From positions 4,278,001 through 4,342,000 of the forward strand of contig NZ_CP034464.1 of NCBI RefSeq assembly GCF_003955735.1: a stretch of DNA of 64,000 nucleotides, written 5' to 3'. Of this stretch, positions 49,752-59,785 are shown one piece after another. This stretch comes from Undibacterium parvum. Lineage in GTDB: Bacteria > Pseudomonadota > Gammaproteobacteria > Burkholderiales > Burkholderiaceae_D. The first letter of the stretch is position 1. Each line of letters begins with the position of its first letter. The position numbers were made by a program, and so were the translations under genes. The notes under the pieces were generated by a model. The model saw nothing but the letters and a program-made list of their open reading frames with translations. It was not told the origin of the DNA and searched no databases.

Positions 49752-51338
49752 CTACTTGCTTAGCGGCTGGAAGCGTTGTGGCTTGCTGTGCTTTTTCTGC
49801 TGTTGATTCAGGCAATTTCTAATCGCCGGAATTAATTCGCTGGCCGTCAAGCCTATCGCATCGCAAGCATGTTCGACCAGTTGATCGGCCGCGCAGCCAT
49901 GCAGCCATACTGCCATGCGCGCCGCGTCATTGGCGGCCATCTGCTGCGCCAGCAATGCGCCACACACGCCAGCGAGCACATCACCGGTTCCACCGCTGGC
50001 CAGCGCAGGATTACCACTGGTGTTAATGCACAAGGGCTGCTGTGATGTCGCAATAATGCTACCCGCGCCTTTTAAGATGATGGTGGCCTGAAACTGGCTC
50101 GCTAAATCCAAGGCGGCTTGCCATCGATCCGCTTGTACTTGGGCTGTGCTGATGCCTAATAAACGTGCGGCTTCGAGCGGATGCGGGGTCATGATGCTGC
50201 TCTTTAGAGACTGGCTTCTGGCAAGCAACAAGGCACGGAGTGGGGCGCTTGATGCGATCAGATTTAAGGCATCGGCATCGATTACGACGTATGGAGCTTG
50301 CTGCAAGGCTCGCGCTAGCAGTGAGGCTGTCAGTTCAGAGTTTCCCAGGCCAGGACCGATGACCACGCAGGCCTTGCTGAAATCGAGTTCGGCCGCCATC
50401 CTGCACATGAGTTCTGGATGTTGCGCGTCATAAGCTGGAGCTGCGTCAATAAATCCTACATAGACCCGTCCGGCACCGCAATATAAAGCCGCGCTAGCGG
50501 CCAAGATCGCGGCGCCCATCATGCCGTGGGCACCACCTATGACCATGACCTCGCCATAACTGCCTTTATGGCTATCGAGCCGGCGTGCTGGTAGCAGACC
50601 CGCAAACATCGCTGCGTGACTTAAAATTCCGGATGGTGGCGGGAAGTGGTTGTCAGCCACACCCAGGCTATCGATTAGCACCCGCCCCGCATAATCCCGG
50701 CCTGCCGCGGTGTGTAAGCCGACTTTGTCGGCAATGAAGCTGAGCGTGGTGTTGGCCTCGATAGCGACACCCTGCGGGCCTATGACTTGTCCTGTATCGG
50801 CATCGAGACCACTCGGTACATCCAGCGCTAATATCGGAATCGCGAATTTTTCAGCAAGCTGATTGATGTGTTGTATTAATTGGCCGAAGACACTGTCAGC
50901 AGTGATCGCCCGACTCAGACCTATTCCAAAAAGTCCGTCAATCACTAAGGCATAGGCGGGTGCTTGGTTCTCCAGGATCTGCTCAAGGCTAATAAATGTC
51001 GCCCGGCTAGCGCGTGCCTGCTGCAAGCTCAAATTCGCTGCCGCAGAGTAGAGCAGGGAGTCAGCGCAGAGGGCGATGTCTACAGTATATCCGCGCGCGG
51101 CCAGTAACTGCCCAGTTTCCAGCGCGTCGCCCCCATTATCGCCGGGACCGGCGAGGATTAAAATCGCGCCATCGCGCGGTGTAAATTTTGTTTGTACCAG
51201 CTCACTGGCGGCCTTGCCAGCTGCGCGCATGAGTTCCCCAGCGGGCAAGTCCGCTATGGCGGCAGCCTCGATCGCGCGGATCTCGGCCTTGCGGTAGAGC
51301 GCATGTGTGAAGCTGTTGGAGGGAGCGGCTGGATTCAT
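49752..51338 (-). CDS. nnr: Bifunctional NAD(P)H-hydrate epimerase/ADP-dependent dehydratase
   Basis: A 528-residue repair enzyme for hydrated NAD(P)H. The N-terminal YjeF_N epimerase (about 1-225; PGDNGGDALETGQLLAARG, ALDVPSGLDADTG) is followed by the carbohydrate-kinase-like dehydratase (about 235-510; GGAHGMMGAAILAA, NPALASGGTGDVLAG). Cytosolic. Its start overlaps the fliR stop as ATGA (51335-51338), so it is translationally coupled to the flagellar export genes. That is an unusual partnership and may be an accident of operon growth. Confidence 0.95.
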   Translation of the reverse strand: MNPAAPSNSFTHALYRKAEIRAIEAAAIADLPAGELMRAAGKAASELVQTKFTPRDGAILILAGPGDNGGDALETGQLLAARGYTVDIALCADSLLYSAAANLSLQQARASRATFISLEQILENQAPAYALVIDGLFGIGLSRAITADSVFGQLIQHINQLAEKFAIPILALDVPSGLDADTGQVIGPQGVAIEANTTLSFIADKVGLHTAAGRDYAGRVLIDSLGVADNHFPPPSGILSHAAMFAGLLPARRLDSHKGSYGEVMVIGGAHGMMGAAILAASAALYCGAGRVYVGFIDAAPAYDAQHPELMCRMAAELDFSKACVVIGPGLGNSELTASLLARALQQAPYVVIDADALNLIASSAPLRALLLARSQSLKSSIMTPHPLEAARLLGISTAQVQADRWQAALDLASQFQATIILKGAGSIIATSQQPLCINTSGNPALASGGTGDVLAGVCGALLAQQMAANDAARMAVWLHGCAADQLVEHACDAIGLTASELIPAIRNCLNQQQKKHSKPQRFQPLSK

Positions 51339-52144
51339 GGTGTGCGTTTAGACGGCGCTAGCGAATTCGGTTCTATGGCTAGTGATTGTATCGCCTCTAC
51401 GCCGCTCTGGAAGGCATTTTCTATCGGTTGCAGCATATACGGCAACACCATGCTCAGCATTAAAAATCCTACCCCTATGGTAATCGGAAAACCTATGCCA
51501 AATAAGTTCAGTTGCGGTGCTGCCCTAGTCAAGATCCCTAAGGCGATATTGGTAATGAGCAGCGCCGCAATGATAGGTAGAGATAGGCGCAGACTGATAC
51601 TGAAGATTTGTTCGCCCCAGATTGCCAGTTTTTGAAAACTAAATCCCATAGTTAGCGAAGTCGAGATTGGGATACTAGAGAAGCTCTCGATGAGCGCTGA
51701 AAATACTGCCAGGTGCACATTCATCACCAGAAAAATCAAAGTCGAAAGCAGCACCAGTAGCTGGTTAATCGCGGAGGACCTGCCCTGCGTTTGTGGATCA
51801 AAGAAAGTCGCAAAGCCCAAGCCCATAGTCAGACCTATGATTTCACCGGCCATCTCTATGCCGGCAAAAACCACGCGTATCATGAAGCCCATAGACAGGC
51901 CGATGACCAGTTGCTGCATCAAAATCATGATGCCGGTTATTGACATCGGGTCGGCGTCTGTGAGTGGTGCCAGGCCGGGCGCAACGATCATGGCCAGCAT
52001 CACACCGAGCATGAGTTTTACCTGCACTGGCACACTATTATTGCCAAATGGTGGCGCTATCGCAATCAAACCCAGGATGCGGGTCAGTGGCCAGATGAAC
52101 GAGGCGATCATGGAGATCAACTCATTGCTAGAGAAAGAAACCAT
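51335..52144 (-). CDS. fliR: Flagellar biosynthesis protein FliR
   Basis: A 269-residue, about six-helix component of the flagellar type III export gate, in the FliP5-FliQ4-FliR1 complex. Seen: FIWPLTRILGLIAIAPPFGNNSVP, VGLSMGFMIRVVFAGIEMAGEIIGLTMGLGFA (family segment) and IALGILTRAAPQLNLFGIGFPI. Length is typical (about 260). It follows fliQ by 9 bases and overlaps nnr. Confidence 0.96.
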   Translation of the reverse strand: MVSFSSNELISMIASFIWPLTRILGLIAIAPPFGNNSVPVQVKLMLGVMLAMIVAPGLAPLTDADPMSITGIMILMQQLVIGLSMGFMIRVVFAGIEMAGEIIGLTMGLGFATFFDPQTQGRSSAINQLLVLLSTLIFLVMNVHLAVFSALIESFSSIPISTSLTMGFSFQKLAIWGEQIFSISLRLSLPIIAALLITNIALGILTRAAPQLNLFGIGFPITIGVGFLMLSMVLPYMLQPIENAFQSGVEAIQSLAIEPNSLAPSKRTP

Positions 52145-52153
52145 GAAGCTGAT

Positions 52154-52423
52154 TTACCCCGCCATGGTCGCAATACTGGTAAACATGTGGCGCATGTAAT
52201 CTCCCAGTACCGACAGCATCCATGGCCCAGCCACAATTAAGGTAATAAAGATCCCCACTAATTTAGGAATGAAGGATAGGGTGGCCTCGTTAATTTGGGT
52301 GGCAGCTTGAAAAATGCTAACGATCAAACCTACTGCCAGGGCCACCAATAAAAGTGGGGCAGAAACCATGAGCGTTACCTCCATGGCTTCGCGCCCTAGT
52401 GTCATTACGCTATCGGGTGTCAT
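52154..52423 (-). CDS. fliQ: Flagellar biosynthesis protein FliQ
   Basis: An 89-residue two-helix export-gate subunit: TLMVSAPLLLVALAVGLIVSIFQAATQINE and KLVGIFITLIVAGPWMLSVL match the family closely. It lies between fliP (10 bases) and fliR (9 bases) in the conserved order. Confidence 0.97.
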   Translation of the reverse strand: MTPDSVMTLGREAMEVTLMVSAPLLLVALAVGLIVSIFQAATQINEATLSFIPKLVGIFITLIVAGPWMLSVLGDYMRHMFTSIATMAG

Positions 52424-52433
52424 CGCTGTCCTT

Positions 52434-53201
52434 TCAGTAAAAACTTTGTGCCAATGAGCCTATCAGCAACTGCCAGCCATCCACTAAAACAAATAACATC
52501 AGTTTGAAAGGTAGCGAGACGATGGAGGGCGATACCATCATCATCCCCATCGACATCAAGACGCTGGCAACTACCATATCGATAATCAGAAAGGGAATGA
52601 AAATCGCGAAACTGATCTGGAATGCAGTCTTTAATTCGCTAGTGATGAAGGCTGGAATCAGTATGCGTAATGAAACGTCTTCCGGCCCTTGGAGTTCAGG
52701 CGTGTTGGACAGTTTTACATACAAAGCCAGGTCGGTTTGACGGGTTTGTTTCAACATGAATTTCTTTAAAGGCTCTACGCCTTTTTCCATGGCCTGAGTC
52801 ATGGTGATCTTATTTTCGGCAAATGGTTGGTAGGCGTCGACATAAATTTTGTCAAACACGGGGCCCATAACGAAAAGAGTTAAAAATAAGGCCAGGCCGA
52901 CCATCACTTGATTTGGCGGTGCCGATTGCGTGCCTAAAGCTTGTCTTAACAGGGACAGCACGATGATGATGCGGGTGAAGCCGGTCATCATCAGCAATGC
53001 CGCAGGAATAAAGGTCAGCGCTGTCAGAAACAGGAGAGTTTGTATGCTCAGTGAATAATTTTGACCGCCACCAGCGGCTGGTGTACTGGTGATCGCTGAC
53101 AAGCCGCCACTGGCAGTTTGCGCAATGGCAGGGAAAGCGTAGCTGGCAAGCAGCAGCACTAAGCCTAGCAATGTAGAGCGAATGAGGGAGATGTTTTTCA
53201 T
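52434..53201 (-). CDS. fliP: Flagellar biosynthesis protein FliP
   Basis: A 255-residue export-gate subunit with a cleavable signal peptide (to about residue 28, FPAIAQ) and four helices. Family segments are [22 protein letters not shown] ([19 protein letters not shown]), [18 protein letters not shown] and [20 protein letters not shown]. FliP forms the core pore with FliQ and FliR. It lies 16 bases after fliO. Confidence 0.97.
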   Translation of the reverse strand: MKNISLIRSTLLGLVLLLASYAFPAIAQTASGGLSAITSTPAAGGGQNYSLSIQTLLFLTALTFIPAALLMMTGFTRIIIVLSLLRQALGTQSAPPNQVMVGLALFLTLFVMGPVFDKIYVDAYQPFAENKITMTQAMEKGVEPLKKFMLKQTRQTDLALYVKLSNTPELQGPEDVSLRILIPAFITSELKTAFQISFAIFIPFLIIDMVVASVLMSMGMMMVSPSIVSLPFKLMLFVLVDGWQLLIGSLAQSFY

Positions 53202-53217
53202 TGTTTGTTTTTGCCAA

Positions 53218-53676
53218 TCACGACTGAGGAGTGCGCTTATCCATATGTCGTTTCAACCACATTGAAAATTGATTTTCTGGCAGCGTCGTCAGATGTTCTT
53301 GGCTAAGTTTTTCTTGTTTAGGCATGGTAGATAAAGTGTTAATCTGGCTGGCAGTGACACCTAAAACTATCCACTGATCAGCAACCTCAACGACCATGAC
53401 ACGCTCACGGTGACCTAGACTGACACCGCCGACTATCTTCACCGGTAGCATATTGCCTTTAGAAACAGGCCCGATCTTTTTTAAGAACCAGGCCGCCACC
53501 GCCATCAGAGCCAGCACCGCAATTAAGCCCATAAAGATTTGCAATAAGCCAGTAGTCGGTGCGACGCTACTCACTTCTTTGGCAGGCACCGCAGCGCTAG
53601 CGGATACCGCCAGCAGCATCAGTGGCAAAAAACATTTAGGCGACCTAATAGAGCGAATAGACATCCTAGCCATCAT
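53218..53676 (-). CDS. fliO: Flagellar biosynthetic protein FliO
   Basis: A 152-residue small membrane protein, chaperone for FliP assembly. An N-terminal hydrophobic region, then the main helix ([26 protein letters not shown]), then [33 protein letters not shown], which is the FliO signature. Starts within fliN's end (ATGA at 53673-53676). Order fliN-fliO-fliP is standard. Confidence 0.93.
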   Translation of the reverse strand: MMARMSIRSIRSPKCFLPLMLLAVSASAAVPAKEVSSVAPTTGLLQIFMGLIAVLALMAVAAWFLKKIGPVSKGNMLPVKIVGGVSLGHRERVMVVEVADQWIVLGVTASQINTLSTMPKQEKLSQEHLTTLPENQFSMWLKRHMDKRTPQS

Positions 53677-54101
53677 TTGTTTAGTTTACGGATACGTTCT
53701 GCCGGAGTGACTATATCGGTCAAACGAATACCAAATTTATCGTTGACCACGACCACTTCACCTTGTGCGATCAAACAACCATTGACCAGTACGTCCATAG
53801 GTTCACCGGCTAGTCCATCGAGTTCTACGACGGAGCCTTGCGCCAACTGCAGTAGATTTTTAATGGCAATTTTAGTGCGACCAAGTTCTACGGTTAATTG
53901 AACCGGGATGTCAAGAATGAAGTCGATGTCATTATGGGTTTCAACCTGAGGCCCCTTACCGCTGAACTCTTGAAATACCGAAGCGCTAGCCACTGGCGGT
54001 GCAGCGATAGCTTTTGCTGCAGCGTCGGCATCGGCTTTTTCTTGTTCGGCAATTGCCGCGCCCCAATCGTCTTCACTGATTGGTGTCTCATTTTCTTCCA
54101 C
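53673..54101 (-). CDS. fliN: Flagellar motor switch protein FliN
   Basis: A 142-residue C-ring protein. An acidic/Ala-rich N-terminus (about 1-55) precedes the SpoA domain: ILDIPVQLTVELGRTKIAIK, LAQGSVVELDGLAGEPMDVLVNG and FGIRLTDIVTPAERIRKL. I start at GTG 54101 because AAGGAG stands six bases upstream, inside fliM; an upstream TTG frame lacks this. It overlaps the fliM end by 14 bases. Confidence 0.95.
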   Translation of the reverse strand: MEENETPISEDDWGAAIAEQEKADADAAAKAIAAPPVASASVFQEFSGKGPQVETHNDIDFILDIPVQLTVELGRTKIAIKNLLQLAQGSVVELDGLAGEPMDVLVNGCLIAQGEVVVVNDKFGIRLTDIVTPAERIRKLNK

Positions 54102-55107
54102 GGTTTTCTCCTTGTGTCGCTTCTTGTGCAACTTCTGTTACGCTAGAGCTGAGTAATTTCTCAACGCGCAAAGCGTATTGGCCATTAAATACGCCATACT
54201 TACATTCCATAACCGGAGTGCCATCGACTTTGGCGGTGATGATATCCGGAATCGACAGTGATATAACGTCGCCTTCTTTCATATTCAGTATGTCGCCCAA
54301 AGTGACTTTAGTCGTTCCTATGTCTGCCACGATTTCGACTTCAGCGATTTGTATTTGCTGCGTCATCAAGCGCACCCAGCGTTTGTCAACTTCTAGAGTC
54401 TCGCCTTGCAAACTGCTGGTTAAAATATCCCTGATAGGTTCTATCATTGCATACGGCATACAAATATGTAATTCACCGCTCACTGGTCCCAATTCTATGG
54501 TGAAGGTGGTTGATACCACGACTTCATTGGGTGTCGCAATATTCGCAAATTGCGTATTCATTTCTGAACGTATGTACTCAAACTCGACCGGATACACAGG
54601 CTCCCACGATTTTGAGTAAGTTTCAAAAATAATTTCTAAAATTCTTTGTATGATTCTTTGTTCAGTTTGGGTAAAGTCGCGACCCTCAACCCTGGTGTGA
54701 AAGCGACCATCGCCACCAAACAGATTGTCCACCAACAAAAACACCAAGCCCGGATCCATTACGAATAGCGACGTGCCGCGCAAGGGTTTCATATGCGCTA
54801 GGTTGAGATTGGTAGGTACCACTAAATTGCGTATGAATTCACTGTATTTGGAAACCCGTACGGTGCCAACCGAGACCTCGGCGCTCCGTCTTAAAAAATT
54901 AAATAAACCTATCCGCAGTAATCGCGCGAATCGTTCATTGATAATTTCCAACGTGGGCATGCGGCCGCGCACAATACGTTCTTGCGTAGCCAAATTGTAG
55001 GGACGTACCCCAGAGGTATCCTCTTGGGCCTGTGAATCATCCGAATCCCCCGTCACCCCTTTTAATAGAGCATCGACTTCTTCCTGGGAGAGAAAATTAT
55101 CAGACAT
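54088..55107 (-). CDS. fliM: Flagellar motor switch protein FliM
   Basis: A 339-residue C-ring protein that binds phosphorylated CheY. The N-terminal CheY-binding peptide (LSQEEVDALLKG) is followed by the CheC-like middle domain (about 45-235; GTSLFVMDPGLVFLLVDNLFGGDGRF) and the C-terminal SpoA domain (about 250-325; VTLGDILNMKEGDVISLSIPD). Length and order are normal. Lies 5 bases after fliL. Confidence 0.97.
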   Translation of the reverse strand: MSDNFLSQEEVDALLKGVTGDSDDSQAQEDTSGVRPYNLATQERIVRGRMPTLEIINERFARLLRIGLFNFLRRSAEVSVGTVRVSKYSEFIRNLVVPTNLNLAHMKPLRGTSLFVMDPGLVFLLVDNLFGGDGRFHTRVEGRDFTQTEQRIIQRILEIIFETYSKSWEPVYPVEFEYIRSEMNTQFANIATPNEVVVSTTFTIELGPVSGELHICMPYAMIEPIRDILTSSLQGETLEVDKRWVRLMTQQIQIAEVEIVADIGTTKVTLGDILNMKEGDVISLSIPDIITAKVDGTPVMECKYGVFNGQYALRVEKLLSSSVTEVAQEATQGENRGRK

Positions 55108-55112
55108 TTGCT

Positions 55113-55619
55113 TTACTGGATAATGAATGCGGTGAAAAACACACCCGTCACTTTTTGTGACTCGCCCTTAGGGGTGAACGGTAGTTTTACTTGTTCTACG
55201 ATTTCCTCAACCAGATGTTCTTTACCTTCCGCGGATAATAATTCTGTCGCGTCTTTACTCGACAGTAGCATGAGTAGACGACTACGTACTTGTGGCATAT
55301 TGGCTTTAATTAAAGTAACTTGTGCCTCATCCTCGACTTGCATGGTCATACTTACTTGCAGATATTTGTCGCCTGTATCGGACTGCAGATTGACAGTAAA
55401 GGCTTCCAAAGGCAGGAAGGCGGGCGGTTTCATGACTTCCGCTTTGTGTTCCTTCTCTTTGTCAGGGTGATTTTTTTTCGATAGAAAAACAGCGGCCCCA
55501 CCACCTACTGCTGCCAAGACCAAAACACCGACAGCGATCATGATAATTAGTTTTTTCTTGGACTTTCCAGCAGGCGCGGCTTCCGCGCTCGCGGCTGGTT
55601 TCGCAGGTGCTTTTGACAT
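55113..55619 (-). CDS. fliL: Flagellar basal body-associated protein FliL
   Basis: A 168-residue single-span inner-membrane protein near the stator. The N-terminus is rich in Ala/Pro/Lys, then a helix (LIIMIAVGVLVLAAVGGGAAVFL), then the periplasmic domain with FTVNLQSDTGDKYLQVSMTMQV and RSRLLMLLSSKDATELLSAEGKE. It is followed by fliM with 5 bases, and preceded by a 276-base gap after fliK that may hold an internal promoter. Confidence 0.95.
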   Translation of the reverse strand: MSKAPAKPAASAEAAPAGKSKKKLIIMIAVGVLVLAAVGGGAAVFLSKKNHPDKEKEHKAEVMKPPAFLPLEAFTVNLQSDTGDKYLQVSMTMQVEDEAQVTLIKANMPQVRSRLLMLLSSKDATELLSAEGKEHLVEEIVEQVKLPFTPKGESQKVTGVFFTAFIIQ

Positions 55620-55895
55620 TTATTTCCTTTCGAGCGACACATCGTGCCTATGATGTAATGATTATCTACTGTTTTTAGAGTTCGCTATGCGTGGATAAGA
55701 CGGCATATTCCCTGCGCTATTCTCTGTTTTGAGTTAAAAACCGAGAGAATTCTAATTGGCGTGATTGAGGATTTCCCAGTGCCCGCCTACAGCTTGCTTG
55801 TTCGCATCATTATATGTTTTTTTCCGCTCTGGTCGTTGTAACTGTGGCTAGCTAATGGGGAATTTATGAGTCGATTACTTTTTTTGGAGGGAAAT

Positions 55896-57182
55896 TTAAG
55901 CGAAGGTGTCAACCAAACCTTGTTTGCTCACAGTTTTTACCTGTATCGGCAACTGCTTAACTGCGTTCGCTTCATTCGCGCTATTCTGGCCAATAGCATG
56001 GCGTGGTAAATTGGAACGGCCATCTGAAAAAGCGTTTCCTTGTTGCGATGCTTGGGATCCAACTGAAAAATCGGATAGTTGCACGCCCGCATCATTTAGC
56101 ATTTGCCGTAATCTTGGTAGTGCAGACTCTAGCGCCTCTCTAACCTCCGGTTGTGCAGAGAAAAAATTCGCACTGGCTTGATCATTACTCACTTTAATCA
56201 CTACTTGCAATGGCCCTAGATCCGGAGGGTTTAGGCTAAGCTCCGCCGATTGCATTCGGCCCGCTATCATCCAGACGACTTTTTGACCTAGGGCTTTATC
56301 CCAGCCATTAGCTCCCACATGAGGTGTTAATGCTGTCTTAGTGGCAGTGATGGCTTCAGGAGTATTGCTCAGTAAAGCTGCTTGAGCTAAATTTTGCATG
56401 TTAGAAGTGACCGGTTCTGGCGCCGTTTGCAGCTCTTTGCTTGACTCTAAGGAGCGAGTTTGAGCTTCTAAAGTTCTGTCGAATTGGGTTTCCAAAGGAA
56501 TGAGCTTTTTTTCCGCCGTTGAATTTGCGACTGCATCCCTGGCTTCGGTAGCCACTTTTTTCGTCATCGTTGGCGTCTCCGTGCCACTCATCACTTGTTT
56601 ACTTTCTTCGCCACTCAATTTCGCTGATCCGGTGTCGCCGATTTTTCCATCCAGTTTGGATTCTTCAGCATGAGGAAATTCGGTGCTTGAGGTCTGCAGG
56701 GCTTTTTCAGCTAATTTTGATGCATCGAAATCGGCAGCTTGTTGACCCAGATCTTTCGATGAATTGTTTCCTGTAATGCTAACATCCAACCCTTGTGACT
56801 GGGTTTCGCTTGACGTAGACGTCAATATGTTTGAGGCAAATTGGCTAGTATTGCTTAACAAAGAAATTATGCCTAAATTGGTCTCGGGCGTTGGGAGTGC
56901 TGCCATTTCACACTCTTTATCCTTGGCGCCATTATTCTCATTTGGCATAACTGCATTTGATGTGTCGGGAGTTTTACTTGGTGTTTTCTCCGATTTAGGC
57001 GAGCTACTTTTTTCTATTTTTTTTGTCGCCTCAAGCGTATTTTTATTGGAAATTTCTTTGTTGTAAAGTTGATTAAATGAAGTTTGAGTAGCCGCGGTGG
57101 CGCTAGGTTTTAGCGGCTTAGTCGCGCTACTCAGAGTTTCATTGCTAGCGAAAATCGCGGAAGATTTCATGATGGCTGCCAA
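55896..57182 (-). CDS. fliK: Flagellar hook-length control protein FliK
   Basis: A 428-residue secreted ruler protein. The N-terminal 290 residues are Ser/Thr/Lys/Ala-rich and poorly structured. The C-terminal Flg_hook domain (about 300-390) has GQKVVWMIAGRMQSAELSLNPPDLGPLQVVIKVSNDQASANF, of which ELSLNPPDLGPLQV is the conserved core, and RLRQMLNDAGVQLSDFSVG. It measures hook length and switches export specificity. It is 58 bases downstream of fliJ. Confidence 0.94.
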   Translation of the reverse strand: MAAIMKSSAIFASNETLSSATKPLKPSATAATQTSFNQLYNKEISNKNTLEATKKIEKSSSPKSEKTPSKTPDTSNAVMPNENNGAKDKECEMAALPTPETNLGIISLLSNTSQFASNILTSTSSETQSQGLDVSITGNNSSKDLGQQAADFDASKLAEKALQTSSTEFPHAEESKLDGKIGDTGSAKLSGEESKQVMSGTETPTMTKKVATEARDAVANSTAEKKLIPLETQFDRTLEAQTRSLESSKELQTAPEPVTSNMQNLAQAALLSNTPEAITATKTALTPHVGANGWDKALGQKVVWMIAGRMQSAELSLNPPDLGPLQVVIKVSNDQASANFFSAQPEVREALESALPRLRQMLNDAGVQLSDFSVGSQASQQGNAFSDGRSNLPRHAIGQNSANEANAVKQLPIQVKTVSKQGLVDTFA

Positions 57183-57240
57183 AATAATAGACGATAGAAA
57201 AAACGTTTCTTAGTGTTCGAATTTATTAATTAAAAATTTC

Positions 57241-57678
57241 TTAGCGTTTGTAAAAAAAAGATCGCGCCGCATGCTCGTCAGTATTTTTTTGATCCCGTTT
57301 GGCTTCTTTTTTTTGTAGTGCAGTTTGTGTTCTGCCATGTAAGGTATTGTATGAAAGACGTTTTTTCTCGCTTTCTTGCCAAACAGTTCGTGCCATCGTA
57401 ATTTTATATTCTGCGTCGCGAACAACTTGTTTCTGGCCATCGACAGCGCCGTCGAGTTTACAAATAAACGAGATGAAATTTCCATATTGGGCTGCGCTTA
57501 AGCCTTTAGCAGCGCCATCTTGAAAACGCTGTTGGTAGTCGTCCCGATACTGCAATAAGAGCTGCAATTGTTTTTCTGTTTCTTCGTGAGCATGAATCGT
57601 CTTCCCTAGACGCTTGGCTGCCTCATCGGAATTTTTTTCTGCTAATTCTATTAGCGTGCTGATAGGGGATTTTTGCAT
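57241..57678 (-). CDS. fliJ: Flagellar export protein FliJ
   Basis: A 145-residue all-helical coiled-coil protein that links the ATPase FliI to the export gate. Typical start (PISTLIELAEKNSDEAAKRLG), LLLQYRDDYQQRFQDG and a long basic helix to the end. Weak sequence conservation is usual. It lies 44 bases after fliI in the standard position. Confidence 0.92.
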   Translation of the reverse strand: MQKSPISTLIELAEKNSDEAAKRLGKTIHAHEETEKQLQLLLQYRDDYQQRFQDGAAKGLSAAQYGNFISFICKLDGAVDGQKQVVRDAEYKITMARTVWQESEKKRLSYNTLHGRTQTALQKKEAKRDQKNTDEHAARSFFYKR

Positions 57679-57722
57679 TATTTCACCATGATCAGCTTAA
57701 TTATAGTTGCTATTTTCGGCGG

Positions 57723-59114
57723 CTATACGTGGAATAGAGCCCTAAGTTCGGCCAAGCTTTCGGGTATGGTCGATTTTTCTAGTATATCCTGTTGAAGAAA
57801 GGCGACGATCCGTGGGTAGAGCCGTATTGCTTCATCGAGTAAGGGGTCCGCTCCAGCCGCATAGGCACCGACGCTGATTAAGTCGCGGCTACGCTCGTAG
57901 CGTGAGTAAAGTTGTTTTAAGCGCCGGGAAAGCTGCTGATGCTCAGGCTCAGTGATGCTATGCATGGCGCGACTGATGGACTGTTCAATATCGATGGCTG
58001 GATAATGCCCACTTTCGGCTAAATTTCTATCTAGTACGATGTGTCCATCAAGTATCGCTCTGGCGGCATCTGCGATCGGGTCTTGTTGATCATCGCCCTC
58101 AGTAAGCACTGTATAAAAGGCGGTAATAGAGCCACCACCTTCTTTGCCATTTCCAGCGCGCTCCACCAAAATTGGTAGCTTTGCAAATACCGACGGTGGA
58201 TAGCCCTTGGTCGCTGGAGGCTCACCGATAGCCAGTGCAATTTCCCTTTGCGCCATAGCATAGCGTGTCAGTGAGTCCATAATTAGCAGTACGCTCTTGC
58301 CTTGATCTCGAAAATATTCTGCGATCGCGGTGGCGTAGGCTGCCCCTTGTAAGCGCATTAAGGGTGCGGTGTCGGCCGGTGCCGCGACTACTACCGAGCG
58401 TGCTAAGCCTTCATTTCCTAAGATTTGCTCAATAAATTCTTTTACCTCGCGTCCGCGTTCGCCGATCAAGCCAACCACGATCACGTCGGCAGCTGTATAG
58501 CGCGCCATCATGCCAAGTAATACGCTCTTACCGACCCCAGAACCAGCAAATAGCCCGAGCCGCTGACCTCTACCTACGCTGAGCATACTGTTAATTGCCC
58601 TGACACCGACATCTAGCGTGTCTTTGATTGGCGCCCGCTCTAAGGGATTGTAGATACGCGCACCTAAAGGGGCGGAGTCCTTTGCCAGCAAGGGACCGAG
58701 TGAGTCTAAAGGTTTGCCATTGGCGTCAAGCACGCGCCCTAATAATTCGTAACCTACCGGTAAATGTCTGCTGCGGTCGCTTGGTCTACGTTTCGGGTGC
58801 TTGGAGTGTTCTAATTTAATTGCTTCGACCGGAAATACTGCGGCACCGGGAGTGACGCCGTCTAAGTCGCTATGTGGCATGAGGAATAGCCGTTCGCCAT
58901 CAAAACCAACTACCTCAGCATCAATTTTCACGCCGTTTGATAAATGAATTGCACATGCGCTACCAACGGGTAATTTAAGTCCTACTGCCTCCATCACCAG
59001 ACCAGTTACTTTGGTTACGCGACCGGCCAAGGACGTCGCTTGTAGACTAGCAAGTTGCTCTTTGCTTTCGGCGAGTAGGGTTTTCCAAGGCTGGGTAGAG
59101 AATGCCTGTGTCAT
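57723..59114 (-). CDS. fliI: Flagellum-specific ATP synthase FliI
   Basis: A 463-residue export ATPase related to the F1 beta subunit. Walker A is [20 protein letters not shown], Walker B-like [20 protein letters not shown], and the hallmark [16 protein letters not shown] follows. The start overlaps fliH by 4 bases. It energises and regulates export of flagellar proteins. Confidence 0.97.
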   Translation of the reverse strand: MTQAFSTQPWKTLLAESKEQLASLQATSLAGRVTKVTGLVMEAVGLKLPVGSACAIHLSNGVKIDAEVVGFDGERLFLMPHSDLDGVTPGAAVFPVEAIKLEHSKHPKRRPSDRSRHLPVGYELLGRVLDANGKPLDSLGPLLAKDSAPLGARIYNPLERAPIKDTLDVGVRAINSMLSVGRGQRLGLFAGSGVGKSVLLGMMARYTAADVIVVGLIGERGREVKEFIEQILGNEGLARSVVVAAPADTAPLMRLQGAAYATAIAEYFRDQGKSVLLIMDSLTRYAMAQREIALAIGEPPATKGYPPSVFAKLPILVERAGNGKEGGGSITAFYTVLTEGDDQQDPIADAARAILDGHIVLDRNLAESGHYPAIDIEQSISRAMHSITEPEHQQLSRRLKQLYSRYERSRDLISVGAYAAGADPLLDEAIRLYPRIVAFLQQDILEKSTIPESLAELRALFHV

Positions 59115-59785
59115 AGTTGATTAGCCGTAACGTCATTTTTATTGATCGCTTCTGTTAGTCTTTGCCAGCGAGTGCCGACCGTCGCATCCAGCAGATTATG
59201 GGCTGTTTCTAATTTGCAACCGCCACGTTCAATATGGAAGTCGGACTTGATACGCCATCCAGCCTTTTCCAGATCATCACCCATGTGGCTTTTAATAATC
59301 GTAGCATCGTCTGGGTGCAAGATTAATTGTGCTGGCTGCTGTATCGAGGGGATGTGCTCAATCGCGTCTTTGACTATAGGTATAATGGCTTCGGGATCTA
59401 CCACTAGAGTATTTTTGGTCATTGCCTGAGCAAGCTCAATGGCGAGGTTTAGCAAATCCTGGCCGATATCTCGATTTGCCAGGCCAATTTGCTCAGACAT
59501 ATTCATCACCAGTTCTTGCATTTGGGCGATCTGAACACCCATCTCTTCCTTGCCTTCTGCAAAGCCGTCATTTTTTCCTTCTATCAGCCCAGCTGCGTAA
59601 GCCTCCTGATAACCTTGTGCATAGCCCTCTGTGCGCGCTTGCTCTCTTAGTGCATTGGCACCATCCTGGCGTATTTTAGCCTGGTCAATTTGCTCTGCCA
59701 GTTGGCTTGGTTTTACTTCGTTAAACGAGGTCATTTCCCACCGTTGGAAAGCGGATAGTTCGCCTTTAGGTATCATGCTAGACAT
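59111..59785 (-). CDS. fliH: Flagellar assembly protein FliH
   Basis: A 224-residue regulator of FliI. A coiled-coil middle has GxxxG-like repeats of the family ([30 protein letters not shown]-x3-A/G spacing). The C-terminal domain resembles the stalk ([15 protein letters not shown], [35 protein letters not shown]). It overlaps fliG by 8 bases and fliI by 4 bases. Confidence 0.95.
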   Translation of the reverse strand: MSSMIPKGELSAFQRWEMTSFNEVKPSQLAEQIDQAKIRQDGANALREQARTEGYAQGYQEAYAAGLIEGKNDGFAEGKEEMGVQIAQMQELVMNMSEQIGLANRDIGQDLLNLAIELAQAMTKNTLVVDPEAIIPIVKDAIEHIPSIQQPAQLILHPDDATIIKSHMGDDLEKAGWRIKSDFHIERGGCKLETAHNLLDATVGTRWQRLTEAINKNDVTANQL

